Positions 47,426 to 55,704 of a stretch of 64,000 nt of DNA are shown piece by piece. Location of the stretch: NCBI GenBank assembly GCA_902826685.1, contig CADEFT010000010.1, positions 124,001 to 188,000 on the forward strand. Reading direction: 5' to 3'. This DNA comes from an uncultured Acidobacteriota bacterium. GTDB lineage: Bacteria; Acidobacteriota; Terriglobia; Bryobacterales; Bryobacteraceae. Position 1 is the first letter of the stretch, and each line of letters opens with the position of its first letter. The position numbers and the translations under genes are program-made. A model generated the notes under the pieces. It was given only the letters and a program-made list of their open reading frames with translations. It was not told where the DNA came from and made no database searches.

Positions 47426-50258
47426 AATGTTCCCGCTTCGCCGAAGCCACCCAATTCTCGCGGCGGATGCGCCCGTGGAACCGCTCGAGTTCCGAGTCGA
47501 TTTGATCGATCTCCGCTTCACTCCACCCGGCCACCTGGCGGAAGAAATAGAAGCCCAGTTGGTTGAGCATCGTTTCCAGTTTCGGGCCGACGCCGTGGAT
47601 GAGCTTGAGATCGTCTTTTTCGGACGGCGGAGAGGTGTAGCGTTTGGGATGGGCTTCGCTGGTGGCGGCTTTCGGGCGCGCTTCGAGTTCGCCGCGCAGG
47701 GAGCGCAGTTCGACGCGTAAGGCCTCGATGGTGACGTCCTTCTCGCGGGCGCGGGCTTCCCAGTTCGAGCGCAGCGTGGCAGAACGGGTTTCCCAATCCG
47801 TGATGAGCGCGCGAAGGCGATCCACGTCGCCGATCAGCCTTTCGGCGTCCTGCGTGCGTTTCTTGAGATCGGTATCTTTCTGTTTGACCTCGACGTTGCA
47901 ATTGGCGAAGCGGGTTTCCCAGGTGGCGGCGGCGGTGCGCAGACGCTCGATCTCGGCATTGCGACGGGTGACGCTGGCATCGCGCGCGCGAAGTTCCACG
48001 CGCAGGGCGGCGATGGCTTCTTCCTTGCGGGCGATGCGCGACTCCCAGTCGGAGAAGCTGGCGCGGAGCCGCGCCGACTCCGATTCCTGTTCTCGCATGC
48101 CGGCTCGCAGCGAAACGATAGTTTCTTCCCTGGTCTTGGCGCGTCCCTCCCATTCGGCGGCGGTGGTGTGATTGGCCCGAAGGGTGGCGAGTTCCTGGTT
48201 CAGGGAAGTGAACGCTCGATCGCGCTCCACGGCCTGGGTGCGGAGCGCGGCGTTGGCAGCGTCGTGTTCCTTGGCTTTGGATTCCCATGCAGCGAGGCTC
48301 TTTTCGAGGTCGGCGAAACGCGCGCGGGTTCGCTGCTGATCGGCGTCGAGGGTTCTGCCGCGCGCTTCCCAGTCGGCCAGTGCGCGGCGCAGGCTGGTGA
48401 TCTCGATGTCGCGATCCTTCACGCGGCGGTCCCAATCGGCGGTGGTTTTGCGTAGTTCTTCGATTTCCTGCATGTGTTGGTTGTCCTGGGTTTCCGAGGT
48501 AAGGAGTGAGGCGCGGAGTGCCTGGAGTTCGGCGTCGCGAGAGGACATGAGTGCGGTGTGACCGGCTTGGGCGGAGTCGAGGGAAGTGCGTAGTGCTGCG
48601 AGTTCGGTGTCGTGAGAGACTTTGGCGGACTCGGCGGCTCCGAGGGACTTGCGCAGCGCCTCCCGTTCGGCATTCGCGGAGTCGAGGGACTGGCGTAGAG
48701 TTGCCAGTTCAGTGGCGTGCGCGGCTTTGGTGGACTCGGCGGCTTCGAGGGAACTGCGCATTGCTGTCCGTTCGGTGTTGGCGGAGTCGAGGGACTGGCG
48801 TAGAGTTGCGAGTTCGGTGTCGTGCGCGGCTTTGGTGGACTCGGCGGCTTCGAGGGAACTGCGCAGCGTCGCCAGTTCGGCATTCGTGGAGTCGAGGGAC
48901 TTGCGCAGTGTTGCGAGTTCGGCGTCGTGCGCGGCTTTGGCGGACTCGGCGGCTTTGAGGGACTTGCGCAGCGCCTCCCGTTCGGCATTCGCGGAGTCGA
49001 GGGACTTGCGCAGTGTTGCGAGTTCGGTGTCGTGCGCGGCTTTGGTGGACTCGGCGGCTTCGAGGGAACTGCGCAGCGTCGCCAGTTCGGCATTCGTGGA
49101 GTCGAGGGACTTGCGCAGTGTTGCGAGTTCGGCGTCGTGCGCGGCTTTGGCGGACTCGGCGGCTTTGAGGGACTTGCGCAGCGCCTCCCGTTCGGCATTC
49201 GCGGAGTCGAGGGACTTGCGCAGTGCTGCGAGTTCGGTGTCGTGCGCGGCTTTGGCGGACTCGGCAGCTTCAAGGGTCTTGCGCAGTGCCGCCCGTTCCG
49301 AATTCGCGGAGTCAAGGGACGTACGCAGTACTGCGAGTTCGCTGTTGTGCGCGGCTTTGGCGGACTCGGCAGCTTTAAGCGTCTTGCGCAGTGCGGCGAC
49401 CTCACCCTCGCGCTCGGCGAGCAATCCCTGGCGGCCGGCCAACAGCTTGTCGCGCTCCACCAATTGAGTGCGCAACGTGGCGGCCATCGACTCCTGTTCT
49501 TTCACCTTCTGGTCGCGGGCGGGCAGTTGGGCCGCCAGCGGTTCCAATTCCGCCAGCCGCGCCGAAGCGGTCTTGAGCCGCTTCTGAAGATCGGAAACGT
49601 TGCGATCCAGTTCGCCGGCGCGGGTCTGGAGCCGCTCGACCTCGGTACCCTTAGCTGCCGTTTGAGTCTTGAGCTGCGATTCGAGTTCCGTCACGCGGGC
49701 GCGCAGTTTGGAAGCTTCACCGGCACCATCGCCGCGTGCGGAAGCGAGCTCCGCCTCGAGCTTCTCGATCTGGGAGGCCAGGCGGGCTTGAGTCGATTCG
49801 AAGTCCTTGAGACGGACCAGGCGTTGGCTCGAGTCGGTCTCGGCCTGCTGCAGCCGGGTGCGAAGCGCGGGCAGATCCGCTTCGGCTTTCCGCAGCGCCT
49901 CGCCGTTCCCGAGCGACTGGGAACGAAGACGGTCCCGTTCCTGTTCGGCGGCGGCAAGCGCGTGGCGGGCGTCCTTCAGGCCGGCTTCGAGTTCGGCCCG
50001 CATTTCATCGGCCGTGTCGAGCCTGTTGGAGAAAAGCGCGACCCGCTCGGTGACGCTGGAAACGTCGCGCTGCAGCGTGACGACCTGGTCGGCCTTTAAG
50101 TTCAGCTCGGTGCGAAGCTGACCCGCGATGCGGTCCCGATCGGCGAGTTCCGCCGCTTGCTTTTCCAGGTAGTCGCCAAGCCGGATATTTCGAAGCAGCC
50201 ATCCGATGAAGCCGCCGAGCACCCCAGCCAACAATAGACAAAGTAGATGTCCGAGCAT
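47400..50258 (-). CDS. Membrane-anchored giant coiled-coil protein with C-terminal helix-hairpin-helix domain
   Basis: A 952-residue protein with one N-terminal membrane segment (residues about 4-21) followed by Arg residues (LLRNIRLGDYLEK). Residues about 30-860 are predicted coiled coil, containing eight copies of a 35-residue (five-heptad) unit of the form LRKSLxAAESxKAAH. The last 70 residues hold a helix-hairpin-helix-like domain (LKLIHGVGPKLETMLNQLGF, then AGWSEAEIDQIDSEL and HGRIRRENWVASAK). By the positive-inside rule the long part would be cytoplasmic. The OmpA gene lies 23 bp upstream on the same strand. The function is not established; no homologue is recognised for the whole chain. 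Confidence 0.85.
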   Translation of the reverse strand: MLGHLLCLLLAGVLGGFIGWLLRNIRLGDYLEKQAAELADRDRIAGQLRTELNLKADQVVTLQRDVSSVTERVALFSNRLDTADEMRAELEAGLKDARHALAAAEQERDRLRSQSLGNGEALRKAEADLPALRTRLQQAETDSSQRLVRLKDFESTQARLASQIEKLEAELASARGDGAGEASKLRARVTELESQLKTQTAAKGTEVERLQTRAGELDRNVSDLQKRLKTASARLAELEPLAAQLPARDQKVKEQESMAATLRTQLVERDKLLAGRQGLLAEREGEVAALRKTLKAAESAKAAHNSELAVLRTSLDSANSERAALRKTLEAAESAKAAHDTELAALRKSLDSANAEREALRKSLKAAESAKAAHDAELATLRKSLDSTNAELATLRSSLEAAESTKAAHDTELATLRKSLDSANAEREALRKSLKAAESAKAAHDAELATLRKSLDSTNAELATLRSSLEAAESTKAAHDTELATLRQSLDSANTERTAMRSSLEAAESTKAAHATELATLRQSLDSANAEREALRKSLGAAESAKVSHDTELAALRTSLDSAQAGHTALMSSRDAELQALRASLLTSETQDNQHMQEIEELRKTTADWDRRVKDRDIEITSLRRALADWEARGRTLDADQQRTRARFADLEKSLAAWESKAKEHDAANAALRTQAVERDRAFTSLNQELATLRANHTTAAEWEGRAKTREETIVSLRAGMREQESESARLRASFSDWESRIARKEEAIAALRVELRARDASVTRRNAEIERLRTAAATWETRFANCNVEVKQKDTDLKKRTQDAERLIGDVDRLRALITDWETRSATLRSNWEARAREKDVTIEALRVELRSLRGELEARPKAATSEAHPKRYTSPPSEKDDLKLIHGVGPKLETMLNQLGFYFFRQVAGWSEAEIDQIDSELERFHGRIRRENWVASAKREHFNKYGEQL
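48555..49394 (-). repeat. Eight tandem 105-bp repeats inside the coiled-coil gene
   Basis: Eight in-frame 105-bp units each encode 35 residues, with about 70-100 percent identity. They keep the coiled-coil heptad register, so copy-number changes would lengthen the rod without breaking it. The repeat is protein-coding and has no spacer structure. Confidence 0.9.
48805..49224 (-). repeat. Perfect 210-bp tandem duplication (48805-49014 and 49015-49224)
   Basis: The two adjacent 210-bp segments read identically; the first differences are at 48804/49014 on one side and around 49016/49226 on the other. Each spans two 35-residue units. Identity this complete means recent duplication or ongoing homogenisation. 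Confidence 0.85.
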
Positions 50259-50281
50259 GTATCCGTGCCTCCCTGTATGCG

Positions 50282-51130
50282 CTATTGAATGGCGAACTCG
50301 ATGCGGCGGTTCTGTTGACGGCCTTCTTCGCTGGAGTTATCGGCGACGGGCCGCGTGGAACCGAAGCCGATGGGATTGAGTTTTGCCGGCGGCATGCCTT
50401 TGCTCATGAGATAGCGCTTCACGGCATAGGCGCGGTCGTTGCTCAGCCTCATGTTCAGGTCCGCGGAGCCTTCGTTGTCGGTGTGGCCGCCGATCTCGAT
50501 CACGCGGCCATCGGCCTTGCGCAGCAGGGGAAGGAGCTGGTCGAGAACGTCGCGACCCTTAGGCGTGATGCCGGAACTGGAGGTGGCGAACTCGATGACC
50601 TTCCCTTTCAGAAAATCGTCGATGCCGGTTTGCGCGGCGGACTTGGCGACGACGGTCAGCGCGTCGATGATGCGGATGCGGGGGCCCACCGATTCCTGCG
50701 CCGAATGCAGGATGGCCGCCTTGATGTCCTCGCCCGGAACCTGGCCGCGAATCGTGATGCTGTCGGGGCCGAGCCGGAACGAGCCGTCTGTGAGCCGGCC
50801 GCCCAGGACAGAGGTGATGTTGGCGACGCCGGCGCCCCAGGCTCCATTGGGAGCGGTGGTATCGACCGAGACATCGTCCACCACCTTGTTTACGCCGAAG
50901 AGCGCGCGGGCGCGAGCGGCAATCATTTTTTTCGCGTCAATCGATGGAACCGCTCCCGATAACGTGAGCTTGCCGTTTTCCATGCGGCCTTCGAGTACGG
51001 GATTTGAAACGGCCGCATTGGGAGCGGTAACGGTGGCGGCGGCCGATTCATGGCGATGGGAACCGAGACAAACGACGCAAAGAACGATAAAGGCGAGAAC
51101 CCATAAGGCGAGCCAGAGTTTCTGGTTCAT
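50282..51130 (-). CDS. Inner-membrane-anchored BON and OmpA-like peptidoglycan-binding protein
   Basis: A 282-residue protein with one N-terminal membrane segment (LWLALWVLAFIVLCVVCLG), a BON-like region (LEGRMENGKLTLSGAVPSIDAKKM), a second BON-like stretch (DGSFRLGPDSITIRGQVPGEDIKAAI), and a C-terminal OmpA domain with the peptidoglycan-binding signature IEIGGHTDNEGSADLNMRLSNDRAYAVKRYL and RQQNRRIEFAIQ. It resembles mycobacterial ArfA-type BON-OmpA proteins. The coiled-coil gene lies 23 bp downstream, so the two form an operon. Confidence 0.9.
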   Translation of the reverse strand: MNQKLWLALWVLAFIVLCVVCLGSHRHESAAATVTAPNAAVSNPVLEGRMENGKLTLSGAVPSIDAKKMIAARARALFGVNKVVDDVSVDTTAPNGAWGAGVANITSVLGGRLTDGSFRLGPDSITIRGQVPGEDIKAAILHSAQESVGPRIRIIDALTVVAKSAAQTGIDDFLKGKVIEFATSSSGITPKGRDVLDQLLPLLRKADGRVIEIGGHTDNEGSADLNMRLSNDRAYAVKRYLMSKGMPPAKLNPIGFGSTRPVADNSSEEGRQQNRRIEFAIQ

Positions 51131-51229
51131 CTACAACCTTCCTTTCGAATCGGCGGTCATGTGTGAAGAGGCGATTCGGCGTCAGATGACCGGCCCGATC
51201 GGGCGTAGCTGCTCCGAAAAATTCACTCG

Positions 51230-51235
51230 ATTCTA
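51230..51235 (-). promoter_or_regulatory. Candidate extended -10 promoter for the OmpA/coiled-coil operon
   Basis: On the minus strand TGC-TAGAAT reads as an extended -10 element about 100 bp upstream of the OmpA gene. The leader contains the 10-bp palindrome CCCGATCGGG at 51194-51203. The remainder of the 203-bp gap holds nothing else recognisable apart from the box at 51319. Confidence 0.45.
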
Positions 51236-51318
51236 GCACGCGGACCCGCCCGTTCCGGCGAAAACGTGACTCCTAACCCGTTTGTGGGTGTGGCCTACGG
51301 CGAGGGCCGGAATCCTGA

Positions 51319-51324
51319 TAGAGT
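51319..51324 (+). promoter_or_regulatory. Candidate extended -10 box (TGA-TAGAGT) for the MBL-PQQ fusion gene
   Basis: TAGAGT, preceded by TGA (extended -10), ends 9 nt before ATG 51334. It implies a leaderless or near-leaderless mRNA. Confidence 0.45.
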
Positions 51325-51333
51325 CGGGTGTTT

Positions 51334-53538
51334 ATGTTCGTACTTGCGATGATCGCTTTGCTTTCGCCGCGGGCCGCCGCGCAGGCGGACTGGAATGAGC
51401 CGATGGAGCCGTTTCGCATCGCCGGGAACGTGCACTACGTGGGCACGCAGGGGCTTTCGGCGTATCTGGTGACCACCAAGGAAGGCCACATCCTGATCGA
51501 CACCGGATTCGCCCACACGGTTCCGGCGGTGCGGCGCAGCGTGGAGAAATTGGGATTCCGGTTCCGCGACATCAAGATTTTGTTGGCGAGTCACGCGCAC
51601 GCCGATCATGTGGGAGGACACGCGGTGGCCAAGGAGTTTTCGGGCGCGCGGGTGATGGCTTCTGAGCCTGACGCCGCGGTTCTGTCCAAGGGAGGCGACG
51701 GCATTCCGGCGGTGGCGGTGGAGCGTGTTCTGAACAATGGCGACATGGTGACGCTGGGAGGCGTGACGCTGAAAGCGCATCTGACGCCGGGTCATACCAA
51801 AGGCTGTACGACGTGGACGATGACGGTCAGTGACGGCGGTAAAAAGTACGAAGTGGTGTTCATGGGCGGTTGGGGCGTCAACGATGGAACGCGGCTGGTG
51901 CAGAACGCCGGCTATCCTTCGATCGCCGAAGACTACGAGGGAACGTTTCGCACTCTGCGTGGATTGAAGTGCGACATCTTCCTGGCGCAGCACGGCGGGA
52001 TTTTCGGATTGAAAGAGAAGGCGGCGCGGCTGCGGGGGAGGCCGGCCGGGAATCCGTTCCTCGACGGCGGCGGGTACGTGGCGGCGCTGAATCGAGCCGA
52101 ACAGGCGTTTCACGGCGAGTATGCGCGGCAGCGGAAAGACGCATTGTTGTGGCCGCAGTTTCGCGGCAAACAAAGCTTGGGAACGAGCGAAGCGGCCGTG
52201 CCGGTGGAGTTCGGGCCGGGCAAGAAGGTTCTTTGGAAGACGGCCGTTCCGATGGGGCACTCGTCGCCGGTGATCGCAGGCGACCGGATCTTCCTCACGG
52301 GCGAGGAAGGCGGCGTGCGTTCCGACGCCGGGCGCGACAAGGTGAAGACCGAAGGCGCGCTGATCACGATTTGTCTCGATCGCGAGACGGGCCGCGTGTT
52401 GTGGCGGCGGGACGTGCCGCGGCCAAGAACGGAACGGTATCAACCGACGAATTCTTCCGCGTCTCCCAGCGCGGTTACCGACGGAAATAACGTTTACGTT
52501 TTCTTCGGCGATTACGGGCTGGTGAGCTATCGCTTCGACGGCGAGGAGCGATGGCGGCTGCCCCTCGGCCCGTTCAACAACGTGAATGGCCACGGATCGT
52601 CTCCCATCCTGCATGGCGGCAAATTGTATTTGATCTGCGACCAGGACACCGATTCGTATCTGCTGGCGCTCGACAAGGACACGGGCAAGGTGGCGTGGAA
52701 AGTGGAGCGGCCCGAGATCACGCGCGGGTATGCGACGCCCGCGTTGTTTGCGCCGGAAGGTGGACCGGTGGAATTGATTGTGCCGGGCGCGTATCAGCTC
52801 ACCTCGTATGAAGCCGAAAGCGGAAAGCGTTTGTGGTGGGTGCGCGGTCAATCGTGGCAGCCGAAGTCGGTGCCGATTATACAGGGCAACATGATCTACG
52901 CCCATTCGTGGGAAGGGGGCGGGGAAGCGGAACAGCCCACGGAGACGCCCACACTCGCCGAACAGCTGGCGCAATGGGACGACGACAAGAACGGCAAGCT
53001 GACCCAGAACGAGATGCGCAATCCGGGTTGGCAGCGGAGCTTCTATACAATCGATCTCGATGGCGACGGAAGCGTCAGCGAGAAGGAGTGGGAGTTCCTG
53101 CGCGCGCGCCGCGCCGCACGCAACCGGCTGGTGGCGGTGCGCGGTGGAGGCCGGGGCGACATCACCAACACGCACGTGGTCTGGAGCATGCAGAAGTTTC
53201 TACCGAACGTGCCTTCGCCACTGATCTACGATGGAGTCCTTTACCTGATTCGCGATGGCGGGGTGCTTTCGGGAGTCGATCCGCGGACGGGCAAGATCTT
53301 CAAGCAGGGAAGGCTCACCGGCGCGCTGGATACGTATTACGCGTCGCCAGTGGCGGCGGGAGGCAAGGTTTACTTCGTGAGCCAGCAGGGCAAAGTCACG
53401 GTGGTGAAGGCGGGGCCGGAGTGGGAGATCGAAGCATCCTTTGAAATGGACGATGAATGCTACGCCACGCCGGCGCTGACCGGCGGGCGGATCTTCCTGC
53501 GGACGCGATCGGCACTGTATAGCTTCGGAGAGAACTGA
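51334..53538 (+). CDS. Secreted fusion: subclass B3-like metallo-beta-lactamase domain, PQQ-type beta-propeller and EF-hands
   Basis: About 734 residues. After a signal peptide (MFVLAMIALLSPRAAAQA), residues 20-265 are a B3-like metallo-hydrolase with HAHADH at 87-92 and further zinc ligands His154 (TPGHTKG) and His220 (LAQHGGIF), so the active site is intact. From about 272 follows a PQQ-type propeller (LLWPQFRGKQ, many WKTAVPMGHSSPVIAGDRIFLTG-like blades), interrupted by two EF-hand-like loops (DDDKNGKLTQNE about residue 549 and DLDGDGSVSEKE about 574). Such a combination is unusual; substrate unknown. An in-frame GTG at 51328 is an alternative start. Confidence 0.87.
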   Translation: MFVLAMIALLSPRAAAQADWNEPMEPFRIAGNVHYVGTQGLSAYLVTTKEGHILIDTGFAHTVPAVRRSVEKLGFRFRDIKILLASHAHADHVGGHAVAKEFSGARVMASEPDAAVLSKGGDGIPAVAVERVLNNGDMVTLGGVTLKAHLTPGHTKGCTTWTMTVSDGGKKYEVVFMGGWGVNDGTRLVQNAGYPSIAEDYEGTFRTLRGLKCDIFLAQHGGIFGLKEKAARLRGRPAGNPFLDGGGYVAALNRAEQAFHGEYARQRKDALLWPQFRGKQSLGTSEAAVPVEFGPGKKVLWKTAVPMGHSSPVIAGDRIFLTGEEGGVRSDAGRDKVKTEGALITICLDRETGRVLWRRDVPRPRTERYQPTNSSASPSAVTDGNNVYVFFGDYGLVSYRFDGEERWRLPLGPFNNVNGHGSSPILHGGKLYLICDQDTDSYLLALDKDTGKVAWKVERPEITRGYATPALFAPEGGPVELIVPGAYQLTSYEAESGKRLWWVRGQSWQPKSVPIIQGNMIYAHSWEGGGEAEQPTETPTLAEQLAQWDDDKNGKLTQNEMRNPGWQRSFYTIDLDGDGSVSEKEWEFLRARRAARNRLVAVRGGGRGDITNTHVVWSMQKFLPNVPSPLIYDGVLYLIRDGGVLSGVDPRTGKIFKQGRLTGALDTYYASPVAAGGKVYFVSQQGKVTVVKAGPEWEIEASFEMDDECYATPALTGGRIFLRTRSALYSFGEN

Positions 53539-53540
53539 AG

Positions 53541-54668
53541 TCAGCGAACGACGATCAGCTCTTCGCGGTACTTCGCCACGGCATCGGTATTCACCGTGAT
53601 GCCAAGGCCGGGGCCTTCGGGCACGCGCACCGAGCTTTCGGAACCGAGCAGCGGGGGCTGCGTCACCACGGCGTCGCGGAACGGGCTTTCGGTCTGATCG
53701 AATTCGAACAGCGCGGAAGGTGCGGCGATCGCTTCGGTGATGGGCGGCGCGGTGGCCATCCAGTGCAGGATGGCCGCGGTGCGGACGGCGGTGCCCCAGT
53801 TGTGAGGCACGATCCGGATGCGGTTGAGCCAGGCCAGATGGCCGATGCGCCTGGCGCCGGTGAGTCCCACGATCTCCACTTCCGGCTGAAGGATATCGAC
53901 GAGCTTGGGCTGAACGTAATGGCGGGCGAGCCGATCGGCGTCAAACGTCTCACCGCCGGCCAGGGGGATGGAGGTAGCCTCGCGCAGCCTCCGGTAGCCT
54001 TCGAAATCGTCGGCGAGCACGGGCTCTTCGAACCATTGAATGCGCAATGGTTCCAGCCGATGGCACAAGGCGCGAGCGGTGCCGGCGTCATAGGCGCAAT
54101 TGGCGTCGATGGCCAGATGGCAATCGGCGCCGAGAGCGTGGCGGACGGCGTACACGTTTTCGTAGTCGACGTCGGGACCGTAGCCCACTTTCATCTTGAC
54201 GGTCTTAAAGCCCTGGCGCTTCCATTCCACGGCTTCGGCGGCGAGGCCTTGCGCCAGGTGGTGCCAATCTTTGCGATAGAGCGCGGTGCAGTAGGCTTCG
54301 ATGCGATCGCGAAAAACGTGGCCGAAGAGACGGCACACGGAAAGGCCGAGAGCCTTACCCGTCAGATCCCAAAGAGCGGTGTCGAGCCCACCGCAAACCG
54401 GTCCGCCGCGGCGGCTCTGGCGTTCCGATTCCGGACGCAGGGATTCGTAGATCGCTTCGATTTCAAACGGCGACCGGCCAATGACTTTCTCCGGATGCTT
54501 GATGAGCGCATCGCCGCCAAAGAATCCATCGCCCCAGCCGGTGAGTCCGCTTTCGGTTCGCACTTCGACCAGAGTGGCCGTGCGGCGGCGGGTCCAGTTG
54601 AGCGACCAGCCAAACCGGTGATGCAGATCGGCGCCCAGACGATGAATGCGAACTTCGGTGATCGTCAT
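53541..54668 (-). CDS. Enolase-superfamily (mandelate racemase/muconate-lactonizing) enzyme
   Basis: About 375 residues from ATG 54668. The Lys-x-Lys motif is in TVKMKVG, the metal ligands in AIDANCAYD, WFEEPVLAD and GGETFDADR, and a His in IVPHNWGTAV, as in the mandelate racemase subgroup. Such enzymes epimerise or dehydrate sugar acids. It lies 1 bp downstream of the serine hydrolase gene and ends 2 bp from the convergent fusion gene. The exact substrate cannot be named. Confidence 0.92.
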   Translation of the reverse strand: MTITEVRIHRLGADLHHRFGWSLNWTRRRTATLVEVRTESGLTGWGDGFFGGDALIKHPEKVIGRSPFEIEAIYESLRPESERQSRRGGPVCGGLDTALWDLTGKALGLSVCRLFGHVFRDRIEAYCTALYRKDWHHLAQGLAAEAVEWKRQGFKTVKMKVGYGPDVDYENVYAVRHALGADCHLAIDANCAYDAGTARALCHRLEPLRIQWFEEPVLADDFEGYRRLREATSIPLAGGETFDADRLARHYVQPKLVDILQPEVEIVGLTGARRIGHLAWLNRIRIVPHNWGTAVRTAAILHWMATAPPITEAIAAPSALFEFDQTESPFRDAVVTQPPLLGSESSVRVPEGPGLGITVNTDAVAKYREELIVVR

Positions 54669-54669
54669 C

Positions 54670-55704
54670 TTAAGCCGAAACCAGATCGGATACGGGACCG
54701 AGCAGGCCGGCTCGCGACTGATCGGCCGGCTTGGTTGTGAGCAGAACGCAGGTCCGATTCTGGCGCGCGTCGTGCCAGGCGACGGTGCCGGTGGACCCCC
54801 AATGGCCGTAGGTTTCCGCCGAGCAGCTCTTGCCGAAGCCACCCGGCTCGATCATCCAGCCGATGCCCCAAGGCTTGTTGAGCCCCGCGTTCTGATTGCG
54901 GATCATGGCGGCGGTGGTTTCCGGCTTCAGGATGCCGTTATCGGGCCGGCGGAACATTTCGAGAAACCGTGCCACTTCGCCGGCGGTGGAGTGCGCGCCG
55001 CCCCAGGGGGCGCCGAGGTCGCGCCAGTAGGGACTGTTCCAGTTCCAATCGTCGTCGCCGGTGACCTGGCTTTGAGCCGTGGACGGAATCTGGCGCCCGC
55101 CGAGGCCGAGCGAGGTGTGCTTCATTTCGAGTTTGTTGAAAAGTTCGCGGCGCAGGAATTCACGGAACGGCATCTTCGTAACGCGTTCGGCGATCTCGGC
55201 GGCGAGCAGGATCCCCATGCTTTGATAACGGCACTCGGTTCCGGGCTTGAACAGCAGTGGAGTGCGGCAGGTTCCCGCCACGAAATCCTTGAGCGGCGCG
55301 TGGCGCCTGCGTAGTTCGGTGTTCTCCACCAGCATGTCGGGCAGGCCCGAGGTGTGGGTGAGGACGTGGTGAATGGTGATATCGTCGCGGCCGCCGCCGG
55401 TGAATTCCGGAATGAACTTGGGCACGGGATCGGCGAGGGAAAGCTGGCCGCGATCGGCGAGAATCATGACGCCCGCCGCGGTCATGGGCTTGGTGATGGA
55501 GGCGAGCAGAAACACGGTATCGGGCTGGCGCGCCTGGCCGAAGCCGCGGTACAGCGTGAACCGGTCCTGATGAACGTAGAGCGAGGCGGCGGCAACGGCG
55601 CCCGAGGCGCAGGTGCGTTCGAGCAGCGTGACGGCTTCGCCGGTTTTGGCCGGCGGTCCGGCGGCGGCGAATGCGAAGGCGGCCAGGCAGTCGCGGCGTG
55701 TCAT
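54670..55704 (-). CDS. Beta-lactamase-family serine hydrolase
   Basis: A 344-residue protein with a twin-arginine-like or Sec-type N-terminus (MTRRDCLAAFAFAAAG). Motif 1 SxxK is SITKPM and motif 2 YxS is YQSMGILLA, both required for acyl-enzyme formation; a third motif HWGSTGT may replace the KTG box. It is similar in type to the gene at 6830-7939 but distinct in sequence. The start codon overlaps the stop of the upstream amidohydrolase gene (ATGA). Confidence 0.88.
   Translation of the reverse strand: MTRRDCLAAFAFAAAGPPAKTGEAVTLLERTCASGAVAAASLYVHQDRFTLYRGFGQARQPDTVFLLASITKPMTAAGVMILADRGQLSLADPVPKFIPEFTGGGRDDITIHHVLTHTSGLPDMLVENTELRRRHAPLKDFVAGTCRTPLLFKPGTECRYQSMGILLAAEIAERVTKMPFREFLRRELFNKLEMKHTSLGLGGRQIPSTAQSQVTGDDDWNWNSPYWRDLGAPWGGAHSTAGEVARFLEMFRRPDNGILKPETTAAMIRNQNAGLNKPWGIGWMIEPGGFGKSCSAETYGHWGSTGTVAWHDARQNRTCVLLTTKPADQSRAGLLGPVSDLVSA

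Noticed and set aside
48555..49394. CRISPR-like or satellite interpretation of the 105-bp repeats
   Set aside because: The repeats are contiguous, without spacers, and encode in-frame coiled-coil heptads.
51194..51203. Palindrome CCCGATCGGG as an operator
   Set aside because: A 10-bp GC-rich palindrome is expected by chance in this composition, and no regulator is linked to it.
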